This document shows positions 1 through 13,675 of a DNA stretch of 64,000 nucleotides, one piece after another. This stretch comes from Thereva unica (Eukaryota; Arthropoda; Insecta; Diptera; Therevidae): NCBI GenBank assembly GCA_949987705.1, contig OX465283.1, positions 92,553,813 to 92,617,812 of the forward strand, written 5' to 3'. The number at the start of each line of letters is the position of its first letter. The stretch's first letter is position 1. Under the pieces are notes generated by a model. The model was not told the origin of the DNA. It saw only the letters and a program-made list of their open reading frames with translations, and searched no databases. The translations under genes and the position numbers were made by a program.

Positions 1-50
1 GGAATGGGGCTGGAAGCGAACAAGATTTGGCTTACAACCAGTCCCAATGA

Positions 51-316
51 CAATTGAGGACCGTTTTTTCAAAACTCATCATTTGAAAAAACTTAATTTT
101 TCAGGAGAACCATTTTTTGTTATACAAATTGAAAGAAAACTGACTGTTTTGCAAAAACTGACAATTTTTAAATACTTATAGTATCTAAAATAATAAGTTT
201 ATTGAAAATATGATTACACCAAATGAAAGAGATCATTTAAAATAAGGCGATGACATGTAAAACTCATTTTCGTCAAAATTGGAGTTATGCAGTTTTGAAA
301 AAACGGTCCTCAATTG
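51..316. mobile_element. Small inverted-repeat element (MITE-like)
   Basis: The segment starts with CAATTGAGGACCG and ends with its complement CGGTCCTCAATTG. The arms match for about 26 bases and run into A/T tracts (positions 51-76 and 291-316). No coding capacity is visible and no convincing target-site duplication flanks it, so the superfamily is unknown. Confidence 0.55.
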
Positions 317-1530
317 CTCCGGCACCAGAAAATTTATTAAAATTGATATCCTGCAAATGTAGGAAAAATTGTGGCGGTTCCTGTGGATGCAGTGGATGAA
401 GTGGAGGAAATTGCGAAAATGTGACGAAGGATGCAAACCTCCTTGAAGACAATGAAATAAGTAAATGAGAACATTTGCGAGTTTTCAAGTCTCCCAGATA
501 TAACATTCGACGAAGAAAACGTCAAGTCATTAGATGGCAGCTTCATTGGTCTATCCGATTGTCAACCGACATCTTCGATATGAGGCTAAATAACATGTTA
601 TGGCATCATTGTTTCGTTTTCTTGTGGATTAGGTCTACTGGGGCAACCACAATAAAAAAACGGGCCAAAAACTCGACCTCCACCCTGGTGTGGAAAAGGG
701 TTTGTACCTACGCCAACGAAATTTCTTAATTATTTGTATGAACATTAATGTGTATCTATATGAAACATTTGGCGCTGAATTGCGGCTTAAGTATAAATGC
801 TAGAAAAAAATGTTTAAAGTAAAATTTCTACGGAATTTTTTAACAAACAAATTTGTTGGTATAACTTGTCATCGTAAATAAATAGTTGATTAGATATTTG
901 CAAAAAAAACCATTTTTAATAAATTTTTGAGGTGTAATAAATCCATAAATATGAACTTTATAGAAAAAAGTAAAGGCAGCAAATGTTGGCAATGATGAGC
1001 TCAACACACGATATAATCGGTTTTGAAATGAAACGGGGAAAGAAAAAGATATTAGGAATTTTTTTTTATGAATTTACGTTTTGCGACATTTAAAGCGCTA
1101 TAACTCGTGAAATATTAGCCCTATGTAAAAATGACAAAAGCAAAAATTATAGATAATTGTGTGTTCTATAAGTCTTAGGAAGGACTTTTTTATGGCGGGC
1201 TAACCGTTAACGAAATATAGCACGAAGAAAGTGATATATAAAGTTTGAAGCACTATAACTCCGAAGATATTAACTTTACAAAAAAAAATTCTGAACAAAA
1301 AAGTTAAATCACTTATTTATCTACAAAAAAGATTATATACATTTTTGTCGTAAAACGCATAGTTTCTGAGATATAGAATTAAACGCGTTTCCCTTCATTG
1401 TAAGTGAAGCATAAGGGTGGGGATGACGCCATTTTGAATTTAAGCTCATAAAAATATGTAAAAACATTTGGTAAAAAAAATCGCGTGCGGTATTTTTTGC
1501 ATTACGAAGGCCTTTTTTTCGACCTATTTA
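317..1530. other. Non-coding, AT-rich, no gene recognised
   Basis: I see no gene here. Short open frames exist but none resembles a protein family. The piece around 1320-1376 (CTACAAAAAAG, then GAGATATAG) looks like a distant relative of repeat Z seen at 19.2 kb and 35.75 kb, so part of this block is probably old repeat sequence. Confidence 0.4.
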
Positions 1531-1535
1531 CTGGA

Positions 1536-3480
<1,945 letters not shown>

Positions 3481-3489
3481 CCTCATGCT

Positions 3490-4330
3490 GCTGAGATATT
3501 CGCCATACAGAGCAGAAGAGAGTAAACGAAATCTGTTATAGCAATCAGTAAATGTAATAAGACTCGGAGAGTCCTTTCTCTTTAAATAGGTCTTCCAGAG
3601 TCTATTTTTCTGAATCCTGAAATGCTTCAGTTTCAGAATACAAGATCCAACTGCCTCCCTAACATATTAGTCACACCACTCGTTTGATTAAGGCCAAGTG
3701 AGAATAAGGAGTTGAGAAAACAGGATTCATTAGAATTAAAATTGCCTTCGGGGAGGTAGTTATCGTCAGCTTCGTCAAATACCCACTGAATATTGGGTAA
3801 ATTGAAGTCACCAAGAAGAAGTAATTCATCACCAGTGTTCATCATATTCAGGCTATAATCAACACAGGAGATGAGAATATCATAGAGGTTTATACCTCCA
3901 TCGTCAAGTGTGCTTATCATATCTGGTGGGATATAGCAGCACAACAGGAAGAGATTTGATTTTGAAAAAGAGATCTTGAGAGCGACAAGCTCAATGTCCA
4001 AATGGTTAGAGAAACTAGGAAGCGAAATTGGGTTACAATTAAGGTGGCTGCGGCATGCAAGAAGTACGCCACCCCCGCGAGCTTCCGAGTCAGTGTGACG
4101 GTCCCTCCGAAAGACTTGGTAGGAGGAATCGAAGAGTTCAGCATTAAGAATGCCTTCGTGAAGCCAGGTTTCCGTGAACGCTATGACATCGAACCCGCTA
4201 GCCATCGATGCCTGAAGGATGTCGTTAGTTTTTGACCTTGTCCCCCTTACGTTTTGGTAGTAGAGGGAAAGGGTCTCAAGTTTTTGGGCATCCTTGGTGT
4301 TCTCGGAATGGAAACGTTTGAGTGATGTGC
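3490..4330 (-). pseudogene. LINE A ORF2: apurinic-type endonuclease part
   Basis: Endonuclease/exonuclease/phosphatase domain that would nick target DNA to prime reverse transcription. Visible motifs are YYQNVRG, the metal-binding FTETWL, RGGGVLLA, GDFNLPNIQW and QLDLVF. A stop follows QLDLVF near 3633, and the adjoining sequence in another frame already reads as the inter-domain linker (RLWKTYLKRKD). So the end of the endonuclease, including the expected SDH motif, has been deleted. The frame overlaps the end of ORF1 (4247-4330) and I see no Met at the likely start; the upstream part of the same open frame is only a shadow of ORF1. It lies immediately 5' of the RT part on the same strand. 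Confidence 0.85.
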
Positions 4331-6090
4331 TCGAGTACGGGTACGGGGAACAAAGGGCTTGGTAAGGGCACCAGCAGGCCAGAAACCAGGATCTAAAAGA
4401 GTCTCGGCAATAACGGGCGGTGCAGACAAAACGAAAGAAGCAACAGGCTTGGAAGCCTTGCTGACTTTTCTGCATGAAACAGTTCCAGGGTCTATAGATT
4501 TCTTCCTTAAATATTCACAGACAGACTCCGTCGTAGTTTCAGGAGAGAATCGTGATATAAAGATATCTAAAGGTCTCGGTATCATAATCAGAGGGGTGCA
4601 CGGTTCTAGGGGAACTGTAGCTTCAGTGACCGGGGGGTTGGCCACTATTAAGGTCGAAGAGGTTGATACCGAGACCGGCCTAGAGATCGATTCTATCCCT
4701 GGAACGCGGGTCAAGAAACTCGGGGTGACACCGTCACCAGTGATGGCTTGGCGATTTCGATTTTTCCTGCGACTTTTACGACGCACCTTAATAATAGGAG
4801 CAATGCCTGTAGTGGAGTTAAGAATCTTACTCCTCAATCTGTCATCAAATGATGATGTGGCTTTCACGACGAAATGGCTCATTAGGCGAACGTCTGTATG
4901 CTCTAGACCAGTGGTCTCCAAAGTGAAAACAATGCTCAAAATGGTCACCAAAAACGTATTTATAATGAAAAACAGCCTCAGAAAGTCAGTTTTCTCAACC
5001 AAACATATGTTTTTTTACATTATTAATACATTTTGGGGGCCATTTTGAATATTGTACGCTTTTAAAATCCACTATTTTACATGTACATGATAGTACAATC
5101 TTTGAAGAAAATTTTAAGCTCTCGAACGTTGATCCAGCGAAATCCATGGACCAAGAGGAACGTTTTTACAAGAACCTTTTTTTCACAAAAAGTGATATTT
5201 CAAGGAAACTGCTCATTATTTCGCTACAAAAATTACACCGTTTTTTCAGCCATTAAGAAGAAATATTTGTACCAAATAGCAAATATGTCAGTGGCGTTAA
5301 ACAAAAGTTATAAGCAAATTAATAAATATAACCTGATTTTCGACAGTTTTTGCCATTTTTCTCTATGTTTTGTGACCTAACCTATAACACAATATACATC
5401 AATCGAAAGATAATTTAAATAGCTACAACTTTATAATATTTTTTTCGATCCGAGGTCGCGTTTTTCTTTTATTCGCTAAAAAGCGTTTTTTACATTTTCC
5501 GGGATTTTTTAGGTTAGGTTCGCCATTCCAAATTCCGAAAAAGAAAACGCTATCTTTTTTAGAATTTTTTCCCTATATGACCATATTTTTTGTTTCCTGG
5601 TGGCAATTACTAGATGGATTTTCGTAGTAATCTCTACATATAAAAAGTTGACATTTTGCTTCTTTTTTTTTAATTTTTACCCCTCTTTTTGTGCAACCAA
5701 AATACTGAAATCATTATTAAAACGGCTTAATAATACAATGGTCCAGTTTATTATAGCGATAATAACTTTATCAAGTACCATAAAGATATATACTACGTAT
5801 ATTGATGGAGGTTTATTCTGTATTCTTGTTTCTAAAATATTCAATACTTTTGCGAATTTTTCAGGAAAACAAAAAATAAATAGTTTTTATATCCATACTA
5901 AATCAAAACATGTAAACATTAAGAGAAACCAAAACCCCAAATAATCGTTAACACCCGTATTTAAAACGCGCGGCCATCTTTGTTTCCTATAGATATAGTG
6001 AGGAGGTACAATTTATGATTATGTTCGTCAAAAGGGTACGCGGCCAAAAAAGTTTGGAGACCACTGCTCTAGACAACCAACACTTTTCAT
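4247..6090 (-). pseudogene. LINE A ORF1 (RNA-binding type), split by a hAT element
   Basis: Coding sequence runs from about 6090 to 6075 and resumes at 4908-4250 on the far side of a hAT insertion; the 8 bases CTCTAGAC are present at both junctions. Across the junction the frame continues from a Met at 6090 (an in-frame TAA lies just upstream at 6105) and ends at a stop at 4247. The basic N-terminal half (VRRKSRRKNRNR) is followed by DIFISRFSPETT and, about 50 residues on, FWPAGALTKPF. This layout is typical of LINE ORF1 proteins with an RRM-like RNA-binding fold. The product would bind element RNA. ORF1 itself has no other internal stop, so the hAT insertion is its main lesion. A diverged copy of the central part lies at 28060-28320. 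Confidence 0.7.
4909..6066. mobile_element. hAT-type non-autonomous element (hAT-A)
   Basis: The termini are CAGTGGTCTCCAAA and TTTGGAGACCACTG, perfect inverted repeats of 14 bases, flanked on both sides by the 8-bp direct repeat CTCTAGAC (4901-4908 and 6067-6074). Eight-bp duplications and CAGTG-type ends are hallmarks of the hAT superfamily. The 1158-bp interior is AT-rich with no transposase; the 84- to 114-residue open frames inside are not recognisable. It interrupts LINE A ORF1. A diverged partial copy lies at about 24565-24975. Confidence 0.92.
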
Positions 6091-9000
6091 TTGACACCGG
6101 TCTTATAGCTCTAGGAACAATTTCTTAAAAAGAGCGATTTTTTGACACGCTTTGATTTTGAGCGGACTAAATTATGTTCTGTCCAAAAACGACGTTTCTA
6201 TTGGTATACATATGTTTTTGGAAGGCAAAAACTACCTTACGCCACTATTGGATTGACAACTTATATTATGTAAGGAAAACCGTGACCAGCTTAAATTGTG
6301 GGTTACTTTTGCGCTGATAGACTCAATGGTACTGAGACCTCAATTATGAAACATCAACGCGCGCAAAATTGAGAGTAATTTTTCAAGGATGTAACGTTTT
6401 GCTTTTAATGAAACTGTTGTTGCGATTTGCAACGATTCGGAACATTTTCCTCTCGCAAAATGTATGGAAGATCTTTATAGAGGAAGAAAGAATAAGATGG
6501 AGATATTAACGAAAAAGTAGCACTAAAGAATAGTATATTCTGTAACAAATAATGCATATTCCGAACAAGTTGGTCCACGAGTGCGGAATATGCCGTTCAA
6601 GACTATAATTTTTCTACGCCTCTAAAAAAGTGGTTATTGATATTTTGGAGAGAAAAACGTACCTACTAATAGAAAGCTATTCTCAAAAATATAATGAATA
6701 GGGCACAGCAAGAATTTTTAACAGTACATAACATATATTAGTAGGGAGCCCAACCTATTGGATAAAACATACCGCCGCGATATTTAAAAAAAATGATATT
6801 ATTTTCTGTAATTTAATAATTGATAGTTGATTTATGGCAAAAATAGTCTAGCGGAACATGTTTGATTGTTTATTATTGAAATAATCCCTTTTTTGTTCTT
6901 TTTTATTTAATTTATAATTCGTGAATAAAACCATCATATTCTTGGACTACGAGAAACAGATGTAACAACTAGTAGTCATTCCATAACAAATGATTTAATG
7001 AATATTCCACGCGGGTGTGGAATGCTTCATATCTAAAAGCAATATCAGAATGCTTGAATTCTAACAGAAGCGTAGAAAAAAGTGTTTATATGCCACGAGC
7101 CAAACATTAATATTCCAAAATATCGCGAGTTCAATTCTTGATCATGAAATTTGAATTCTTTGTTTATATGTCAATATGTAATTATCCTAACTTTCACTTT
7201 CACCTTTCTTTTGTATTTGATCTATTTTTTTATTGCCAGCATTTAGCTTTGCATATTTTTTCAGTAGCTGTATTCGTGTAGTTATGGCTTATGTTTATCT
7301 GCTGCACGGTAGTTGTTAAATTAATATACATACATATGTATATTCAAATATACATACTGTATATACTAGTATATTATACTGTACTGTCCATGGTATTCCT
7401 GTAGTTGATCAGCTTATAAATATATTAGTATTTTTTTCTGCTTAGTTCTATAGTTGTTGAAATATTGGAAAATTTACCTTTTCGAAATGTGACATATTTT
7501 GTATCTTGTAATCACTTTTTTTTTGAAAAAACATAAATTGTGAATAGTTTGGTGGCAGTGACATATTTTCTTTTACTAAGCGCCGTAAGTCAGAGATTTC
7601 TTTTCTAGTTGGATTATTGTAAATGTGTACATACACAAATTCATTATATTTGTTTCCTTCAAAAGTATATGTAGAACACTTGTAATCCTGGACGTTTTTG
7701 ATAAAAGCCTTAAGTTAAAAATTCCGGCAACAAATGCACACGTCAACACCTCGACCTGCTAACCCGGTGTCCTGGAGGCACTGTATGAATTATGATAGCC
7801 ACTAGGTTCATAAATTTATCTCCAAGAGACTTCAAGAAAGAATCTCAAAACATGCAGCTGGAACGCCAAAACAACCAAAAGGTTCTGGTTGATGCTCGTA
7901 CCTTTCACACATCTCCGTGTAACCACGGTACAAACCACGAACAATTCTGAAAAAAGTTTCCATTCCTTACCAGACTGCTTGGGGTCCTCCAAGTCAAATC
8001 CCAAGAATCACAAAAGGCAAGAAATCAGATGAAAAGGAATAGCAATGGAGAGGCCTAACGCGGGGTACGTCCGCGTGCATGTATGCATGTTCACCGCCAT
8101 CTCGAGTAGGACAATTCATTTGAAATTCCCGATTAACATGGCAGATAGTGTTCTACAGTCATTTGTTCTTTGTCGAGCATTACGTGGCCCTGAATTTTTG
8201 CTATGAGAATTTTATGACATCGAGCTATTTCAGCGATACCAGAAACAATGGTCGACGTGAGCCACCTATGCACACTCCGTAGGCTTTCAATATTTAGTCC
8301 CTCAGACCTGTGCGGGATCTTTAGAATAACAACGGACAAAAACAATTTAAAATTCTACTAATCGAAATTATCTGTTTATGAGGAGAGATTCGCCATGCGT
8401 GGAAGCTCGTTGCTGAATTTGAAACAGGAATCGTGACAACACTTTGCTGACCAGGCTAGCATAAGCCTACCACTTTAAGAATGCTCCAACATAGCCAGTC
8501 ATCCATAAAAGGGGAAAGCCCAATGCACTTTTTACACAAATAAACGAAAAAATCAAATCTAGCAACAAAAAAAAAAACGCCGGTAAATGGTGATCGAGGA
8601 ATAACGTTAAGGCAAATAGACACGGAGATTGTGGGATCCTTTTGAAAATGATCAGGCTATAACATCGTCGTAAGCCCACACAAAGGAAGTAGGTTTCAAT
8701 AGATATTTTAAGTTACTATTGTTATGTTATTGCAATATGTACAACTAAAAAAAGTTTTACCCACTCTAAGCAATTAATATGAAGAATTCAATTTTAAAAA
8801 ATCATCAAGTATCATAATTTGGTCAGGATTCACTGTCAAAAGCACTCTTTCAATTTACAAATCGAGAAATGTGAATCGATTGACATATTCCGATAGAGTA
8901 TCCATCAATTTAGATTGTTTAGTTTCATCATATCTCGCGATGATGGTTGGTGAGATTGGTGAAAGAATTTCGCCATTTAAAATACAAAGAAAAATATTTT

Positions 9001-9151
9001 TATGTGATGTTCACTGTCGGAAGCTTGATGGAAAGTGTTTTTACGGAAAATATTTTATATAAAGGGAAGATAATTGTACATATGAAATCACGTTTAGAAA
9101 CCTTAGAAAACTTATATAACAAAAACCTACCATATCTTCAAGAACCTCTTT
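6091..9151. other. 3-kb block with no recognised gene or repeat
   Basis: The first few hundred bases may be the 5' leader of LINE A, but no boundary can be drawn. The rest has only short open frames (about 62-75 residues, for example 7816-8004 and 8133-8345 on the minus strand), none recognisable. TA-rich runs occur at 7320-7380. This is one of the few blocks with no detectable copy elsewhere in the window, so single-copy host intergenic sequence or an unrecognised exon cannot be excluded. Confidence 0.4.
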
Positions 9152-10459
9152 GGGGTCGTCCATTAATTACTTAAGGCGTTTAGGGGGGAGGAGGTCGAGC
9201 CGAATCTCACCAAATCTCACGTAGGGGAGCGGAGGGTCGCGGCAAATATCACGTAATTTTTTTCCCTCAAGAAACAGTGTAAAATTGCCAGAAAAGAAAA
9301 CTGGGTTAAATTAAGTACAACATGTTTCCTCACTAACCACCCGCATTCACCTACAGGCCGCCGCCAGGACAGGTCCGCAGGCACGGCCCGATGAAGGCAA
9401 TACAATACTTAGTCTGTGTGGAGGATGAGGACTTCAGGTATCCGCCTGACAGGCCATGGCGTGCAGGTAACGTCATGATTCTCTACAGACATGCAGGCGA
9501 AGACGACAGTTTAGCATAGCAGATTGTTAATACCAGTGCATGGCCTCAGCGAAAACTTTAAAGGCACAAACAGATTGGTGACTGGAAAAACCTTTAAAAT
9601 ACACGGGCCACCATATATGCTGACATAATGGACAGGCGGCGCGGAAAAATGAAATGTATGGGAAATTCTCTCGCAGGCGGTCGTCGTCACGGCCTTTGCG
9701 CTAATTATGTTTGTGCGTTAAGGCGGCTCCAGACTCACGCCGCGAACACCCGCGAGCAAGCGCGAATGCGACTGTTAATGGTTTTCGCATCCTTGCTTTC
9801 ACATCCGACTGGATACGGCGGGGATTCGTGCCGTAAATTCGCGGCTTGAGGCTGCATAAAAGTTCTAGGGTGGTAGCACGTAAGTTGTTTCACTCGACCT
9901 CTTCGTACAAGTGTTTCAAAAATTTTTGAATGAAGTGGGGGATTGAAGCAACCTACGTGCTACCACCCCAGATCTTCAGGCACAATCTGATGACAACTGT
10001 CATGACAACTGTCACTCATATAAAGATTTTTCAGTTTTCTTGTACTGCAGCCCCCATCCAGCAGGCGGCCGGGGAGGTGAGGCGAAAACTTTCAGGCCAC
10101 GACCTCCTGTCGACCTGTGCGTGAAAGGTTGCCTTAAAATGTGGCTAAATCTTACACAAAAAAATTTATCCGAATGGCAGAAAGTATCATAGTAGCCTCT
10201 CGATTGTGTAGCCACCATCGGCCAGCCAAACGCACGACTTGACGATGCCCACCCGCAAAAGGGCCATTAGAATAGGCCATTACAGGAAGGGCTCTCGTCG
10301 AATTTTAGCGTAATGAAATTCTTGTTGATTATGAGTGCTCCCGATTTGGTAGTTGTGTGTCCACTATAAGCGGAAAAAGCGAGTGGTATAGAGGAGGGGC
10401 AAGTAGGAGTTGAAATTATTACTTATCTATGATCAAAGCTAGCGGTTACGACTGCAAAT

Positions 10460-11290
10460 ACGTATTTTAAAACGTTTTTTAATACGCTTTTATTAGCTTC
10501 ACTTGTAACTATGTAATAAAATCTTGTAAGTTAAATTTGACCCACTTCCCGGTTTCCGATTGAGCTGAAATTTTGCACACACGTTTAGTTTGGATGACAA
10601 TGCAATCTGACTATTTTGTAAAAAAATCAAGATGACGGGTCCAGGATGGCGGCTGAATTTTGCAATTGTGTTCGCCGACCCCCCGACATGGGTATCAAAT
10701 GGATGGGTATGCCAAATACAATACTATTAGCTGTGTAGCGTAATTCTAAATTCAAAATGGATATGTGTTAATTAGCTGCACTTGTAACTATGCAATAAAA
10801 TCTTGTAAGTTAAATTTAACCCACTTCCCGGTTTCCGATTGAGCTGAAATTTTGCACACAAATTATGGACATGAAATGAAAGTGTATGACGAGTATAGAA
10901 CAGTAATCTGTGTGACACCATTTTAAATCTAACATGGTGGTGACAAGAAAATGGTAGAAGGTAGAAGCCATATAATAGACTAAAAAGTAGAAAATAAAAT
11001 ATATAGTTTAAAAAACCAAAAAATACGCTTTTAATTTAAAATGAACTAAAAAGTAAAAAATAATTTTTAATGTAAAATTTTTATTGCTCCAGCGCTAACG
11101 AAAAGTTCCAATGTTAATAAAATAAGGAAATAGGTAAGGAGCCCCACGCTTTTTTACATTTCGAATCGTAGGTTGTTCCCATATACTGGCTGGAGCAATA
11201 AAAATTTTACATTAAAAATTATTTTTTACTTTTTAGTTCATTTTAAATTAAGAGCGTATTTTTTGGTTTTTTAAACTATATATTTTATTT
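10460..11290 (+). mobile_element. Repeat VF copy nested in the Harbinger-like element
   Basis: The segment is missing from the equivalent position of copy 2 (near 42760-42800), where TACGTATTT joins directly to the AATCTCACGTGAG block. It has a V part with an internal direct duplication (AATAAAATCTTGTAAG at about 10515 and 10797, period about 282) and V signatures ATTTTGCACAC and GGGTATCAAATG. It ends in the F foldback. Non-coding. Confidence 0.75.
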
Positions 11291-11296
11291 TATTTA
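10973..11296. repeat. Foldback F: long inverted repeat
   Basis: Arms of about 110-120 bases (10973-11093 and 11190-11296) are nearly perfect complements, for example TTTTTATTGCTCCAGC against GCTGGAGCAATAAAAA, with a loop of about 95 bases containing GGTTGTTCCCATATACTGG. The loop and one arm recur, diverged, at 24975-25170 and 30965-31150. RNA from this segment would form a long hairpin. Confidence 0.9.
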
Positions 11297-11445
11297 AATA
11301 AGAGAGATTTTTTAAAATCTGAAAAATCTCACGTGAGATTAGGAGGAGGAGGAGGGGGTTGAGCCAAATCTCACGAAATCTCACCAAGGGGGAGGGAGGG
11401 TCGAAAAATCGCAAAAATCGCCTCACGTAATTTATTGACGACCCC

Positions 11446-12524
11446 TTAGTGAGGCAACCGTAAAAGTCGGTTTACATGCAATGATTTGCTTGTGCAAGCT
11501 GGCTGGGACGAGTCATCTGGTGCAAATAAATTGTGCGAAAATGAATTGGTTCACACGCAAAGATTTATTTGTGCAAAAGTGACTGGCGCAAGTGAATTAG
11601 TGCAAATAACCTGAGTGAAAATGATGAGTGAAAATTACCTCTATTAGTGATTCCGCATTATATTTATACTTATCTACGCTTTATATTATATTGGATTGGG
11701 ATCATACTGAAATAAAATATTTTCGGTACCTACTTGAAGAGCTGAAAGTTCAATGAACGAAATATATAAAAAAAATTTAGCTGCCGGAAATCTAATCCCT
11801 ACCGCTGATAATGTCGCCTTTGAGTAATTTGGGTGTGGTGAATTCAATAAAAATAAAGTCAACCTTCTAACTTGATCGGATACTACCCCCATCACAACCC
11901 ATATTTTTATTACATATAAAAGAATAAAAGTGCGTATACTTGATGTTCCGACACTAAGCGCTGCATTCAAATACCTTTACTCTGTTAATTTGGATTTATC
12001 ATCGTTTATTATCGTGCAGCACAACAAATAAAAAAGTATGTTATAATTTGCCATTATCTTAAATAAATACTTATCAACAATGTACATATGGGCTTTATAT
12101 TTTCCACCCTTCTAATTATTTGCTTCATTGAACTCAATTTTCCACGTCCAGGGAATAAATTCTCAATATTGAACCTGCAATGATTTGGAAGTAATTGTAC
12201 AACTTTTACCTCCAACAAGTGAGTTTCGACCCTTATTCCACTTTTTGAGATTTGAAAGCACCTTCTAGTCGCATGATTTTATTAGTTGATGATGTTATCA
12301 TTAACATGGTTAGAAAAACGATATAAAATTATAGTTATTGCGAAATTTTTGGTTGACTAATCAAATTAATTTTGAATGAGAGGAGTTTAAGTTTACCAAT
12401 ATTCCTACATTTATAAATAGCTTACAAGTTAATTTTTATTATTTCTTACTCATGAGTACTCGGAATTACGCTTGCTCTAAGAAATGAGGAGGAAAGCCTA
12501 TTTGGAGTGAACAAATATTATAGA
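11446..12524. other. No gene recognised
   Basis: AT-rich sequence. The part at 11460-11640 is rich in TGTGCAA and TGCAAAT motifs and could be the end of an unrecognised element. The 94-residue open frame on the minus strand (11686-11970) does not resemble a known protein. Confidence 0.35.
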
Positions 12525-12687
12525 GGGGCTTATTCTCCAATTCGTTTCACGTGAAAAATTGTTCATATTCCTAAAGTACTATTCTGGCAATCGCCTGAGG
12601 TGAATACGTTCGTTGTGAAGTGATTAAGGGTTTCACCTAATTTTTCAAGGGGAGAATCCTCTATTCCGAAGTTGTATTTCGGCAGTT

Positions 12688-12949
12688 ATGTACGAAATGG
12701 CAGCAAAGAAGTGAGTATTTCATATTTATAAAATTATTTACTCAAATTTTCAATTTTTCGATAATTATTGCTTTTGCATACTGAAAAATTACGAAGGGGA
12801 AAACAGTTTGATGTGCTTTTGGGTGAAATGGCAAAGCACAAACATTTAGCAAAGGGCAGAAGTATTCCGAAAATTTTATGGCCAAAGAACGATACGAGGA
12901 AATATGGAAAGCGACTACAGTGCGCTTAAAAAATCTTGGCCCCAACTAG
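12688..12949 (+). pseudogene. Myb/SANT-like DNA-binding domain remnant
   Basis: A possible first exon (MYEMAAKK, 12688-12710) ends at a consensus-like splice donor GTGAGT. A second open stretch reads GKQFDVLLGEMAKHKHLAKG from about 12795, and after one frameshift near 12857 continues MAKERYEEIWKATTVRLKNL to a stop at 12947. The pattern of an H-x-LAKG turn, then a basic helix with W, then LNxLGP matches Myb/SANT-like domains found in Harbinger proteins and in zeste-like regulators. About 70 residues are present; the remainder is absent. The splice site and frameshift are inferred by eye. Confidence 0.55.
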
Positions 12950-12992
12950 GAAAGATACCGAATGCAGTAGTTAAACTGCTATTCGTATAAGT

Positions 12993-13213
12993 TACACTCA
13001 CTCAAAAATGTGTTGCAATGTTTTGGAAATTAAATTGTTTGTCCTTGTCCTTTCTTTGTGTAATTAGAAGATTGGGCGCAGGATGACTGGGATAATGTAG
13101 TTTTTAGTAAAAACTACATTATCCCAGTCATACATCTTTCGATCTTTGTGTGATAAGTTCAGTACAAACAATTTAATTTCCAAAACATTGCAACACATTT
13201 TTGAGTCAGTGTA
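12993..13213. mobile_element. Mariner-like MITE with a perfect central hairpin
   Basis: The ends ACTCAAAAATGTGTTGC and GCAACACATTTTTGAGT are inverted repeats that continue for about 50 bases (to ATTAAATTGTTTGT), bordered by TA. The centre (13083-13131) is a perfect 24-bp inverted repeat separated by one base. TA-flanked short palindromic elements of about 220 bp are typical of Tc1/mariner MITEs. It is nested in the element at 12525-13565. Confidence 0.8.
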
Positions 13214-13675
13214 TATGAACTGTAAATGCTTTGTCTCTTATTTGGCGACGTCGTAAGGATATTATTTCCAAGTCATCGCTGCTATCACTATCCCTATTAC
13301 TACTGCTAAACCACGATTCTGCACATGTCATGTTAATTAAAACTATTGATCTTTTAACAAATTACTCCAAAAATACAACTATTTTATTTTTATAACGATT
13401 GAAATTTTCCTTTTTATAACGATTGACAGTTTCAGGTCCACTTGTTCCAGGTGAAACTTTTTTTTTCGAATCATGTGAATCACAGAATCGACTCAATAAC
13501 ATGAAGTGGAATGCAGGTGAAGTTTTTTTTCACTTGAAACGAATTGGAGAATAAGCATAAGCCCCAGAGTGTATGCATGCAGTCAGCATAGGCCTACCTT
13601 ATCATTCTGGCATATAATGCAAGGAAATTTTCTTATGCTATGATCCATCGTATGCATGATCCATCGTATGCATGT

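Larger units (their letters stand above)
9152..11445. mobile_element. Harbinger-like TIR element, copy 1
   Basis: Left end GGGGTCGTCCATTAATTAC and right end GTAATTTATTGACGACCCC form imperfect terminal inverted repeats, followed inward by G/C-rich subterminal stretches (GGGGGGAGGAGG) and the motif AATCTCAC. Flanks are TTT and TTA, compatible with a decayed 3-bp TWA target duplication as used by PIF/Harbinger-type elements. Large parts match copy 2 (42622-44097) in inverted orientation, for example the TTAAATTAAGTA block and the TAGTGGACACACAA block. No transposase is seen. It carries the VF insertion at about 10460-11290, absent from copy 2. Confidence 0.8.
12525..13565. mobile_element. TIR element carrying a Myb/SANT-like remnant
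   Basis: The left end GGGGCTTATTCTCC and right end GGAGAATAAGCATAAGCCCC are inverted repeats (a 6-base repeat unit is duplicated on the right) and continue inward through CAATTCGTTTCA. AGAG flanks both ends. Inside lie the Myb/SANT-like gene remnant (12688-12949) and a nested mariner-like MITE (12993-13213). I infer a Harbinger-like or related origin because those elements encode a separate Myb/SANT protein; no transposase is seen. Confidence 0.6.

Noticed and set aside
4359..5048. 229-residue plus-strand ORF
   Set aside because: It is antisense to LINE A ORF1 and its end runs into the hAT element.
5600..5944. 114-residue ORF inside hAT-A as a transposase
   Set aside because: AT-driven Phe/Ile/Lys composition without any hAT motif; chance frame.
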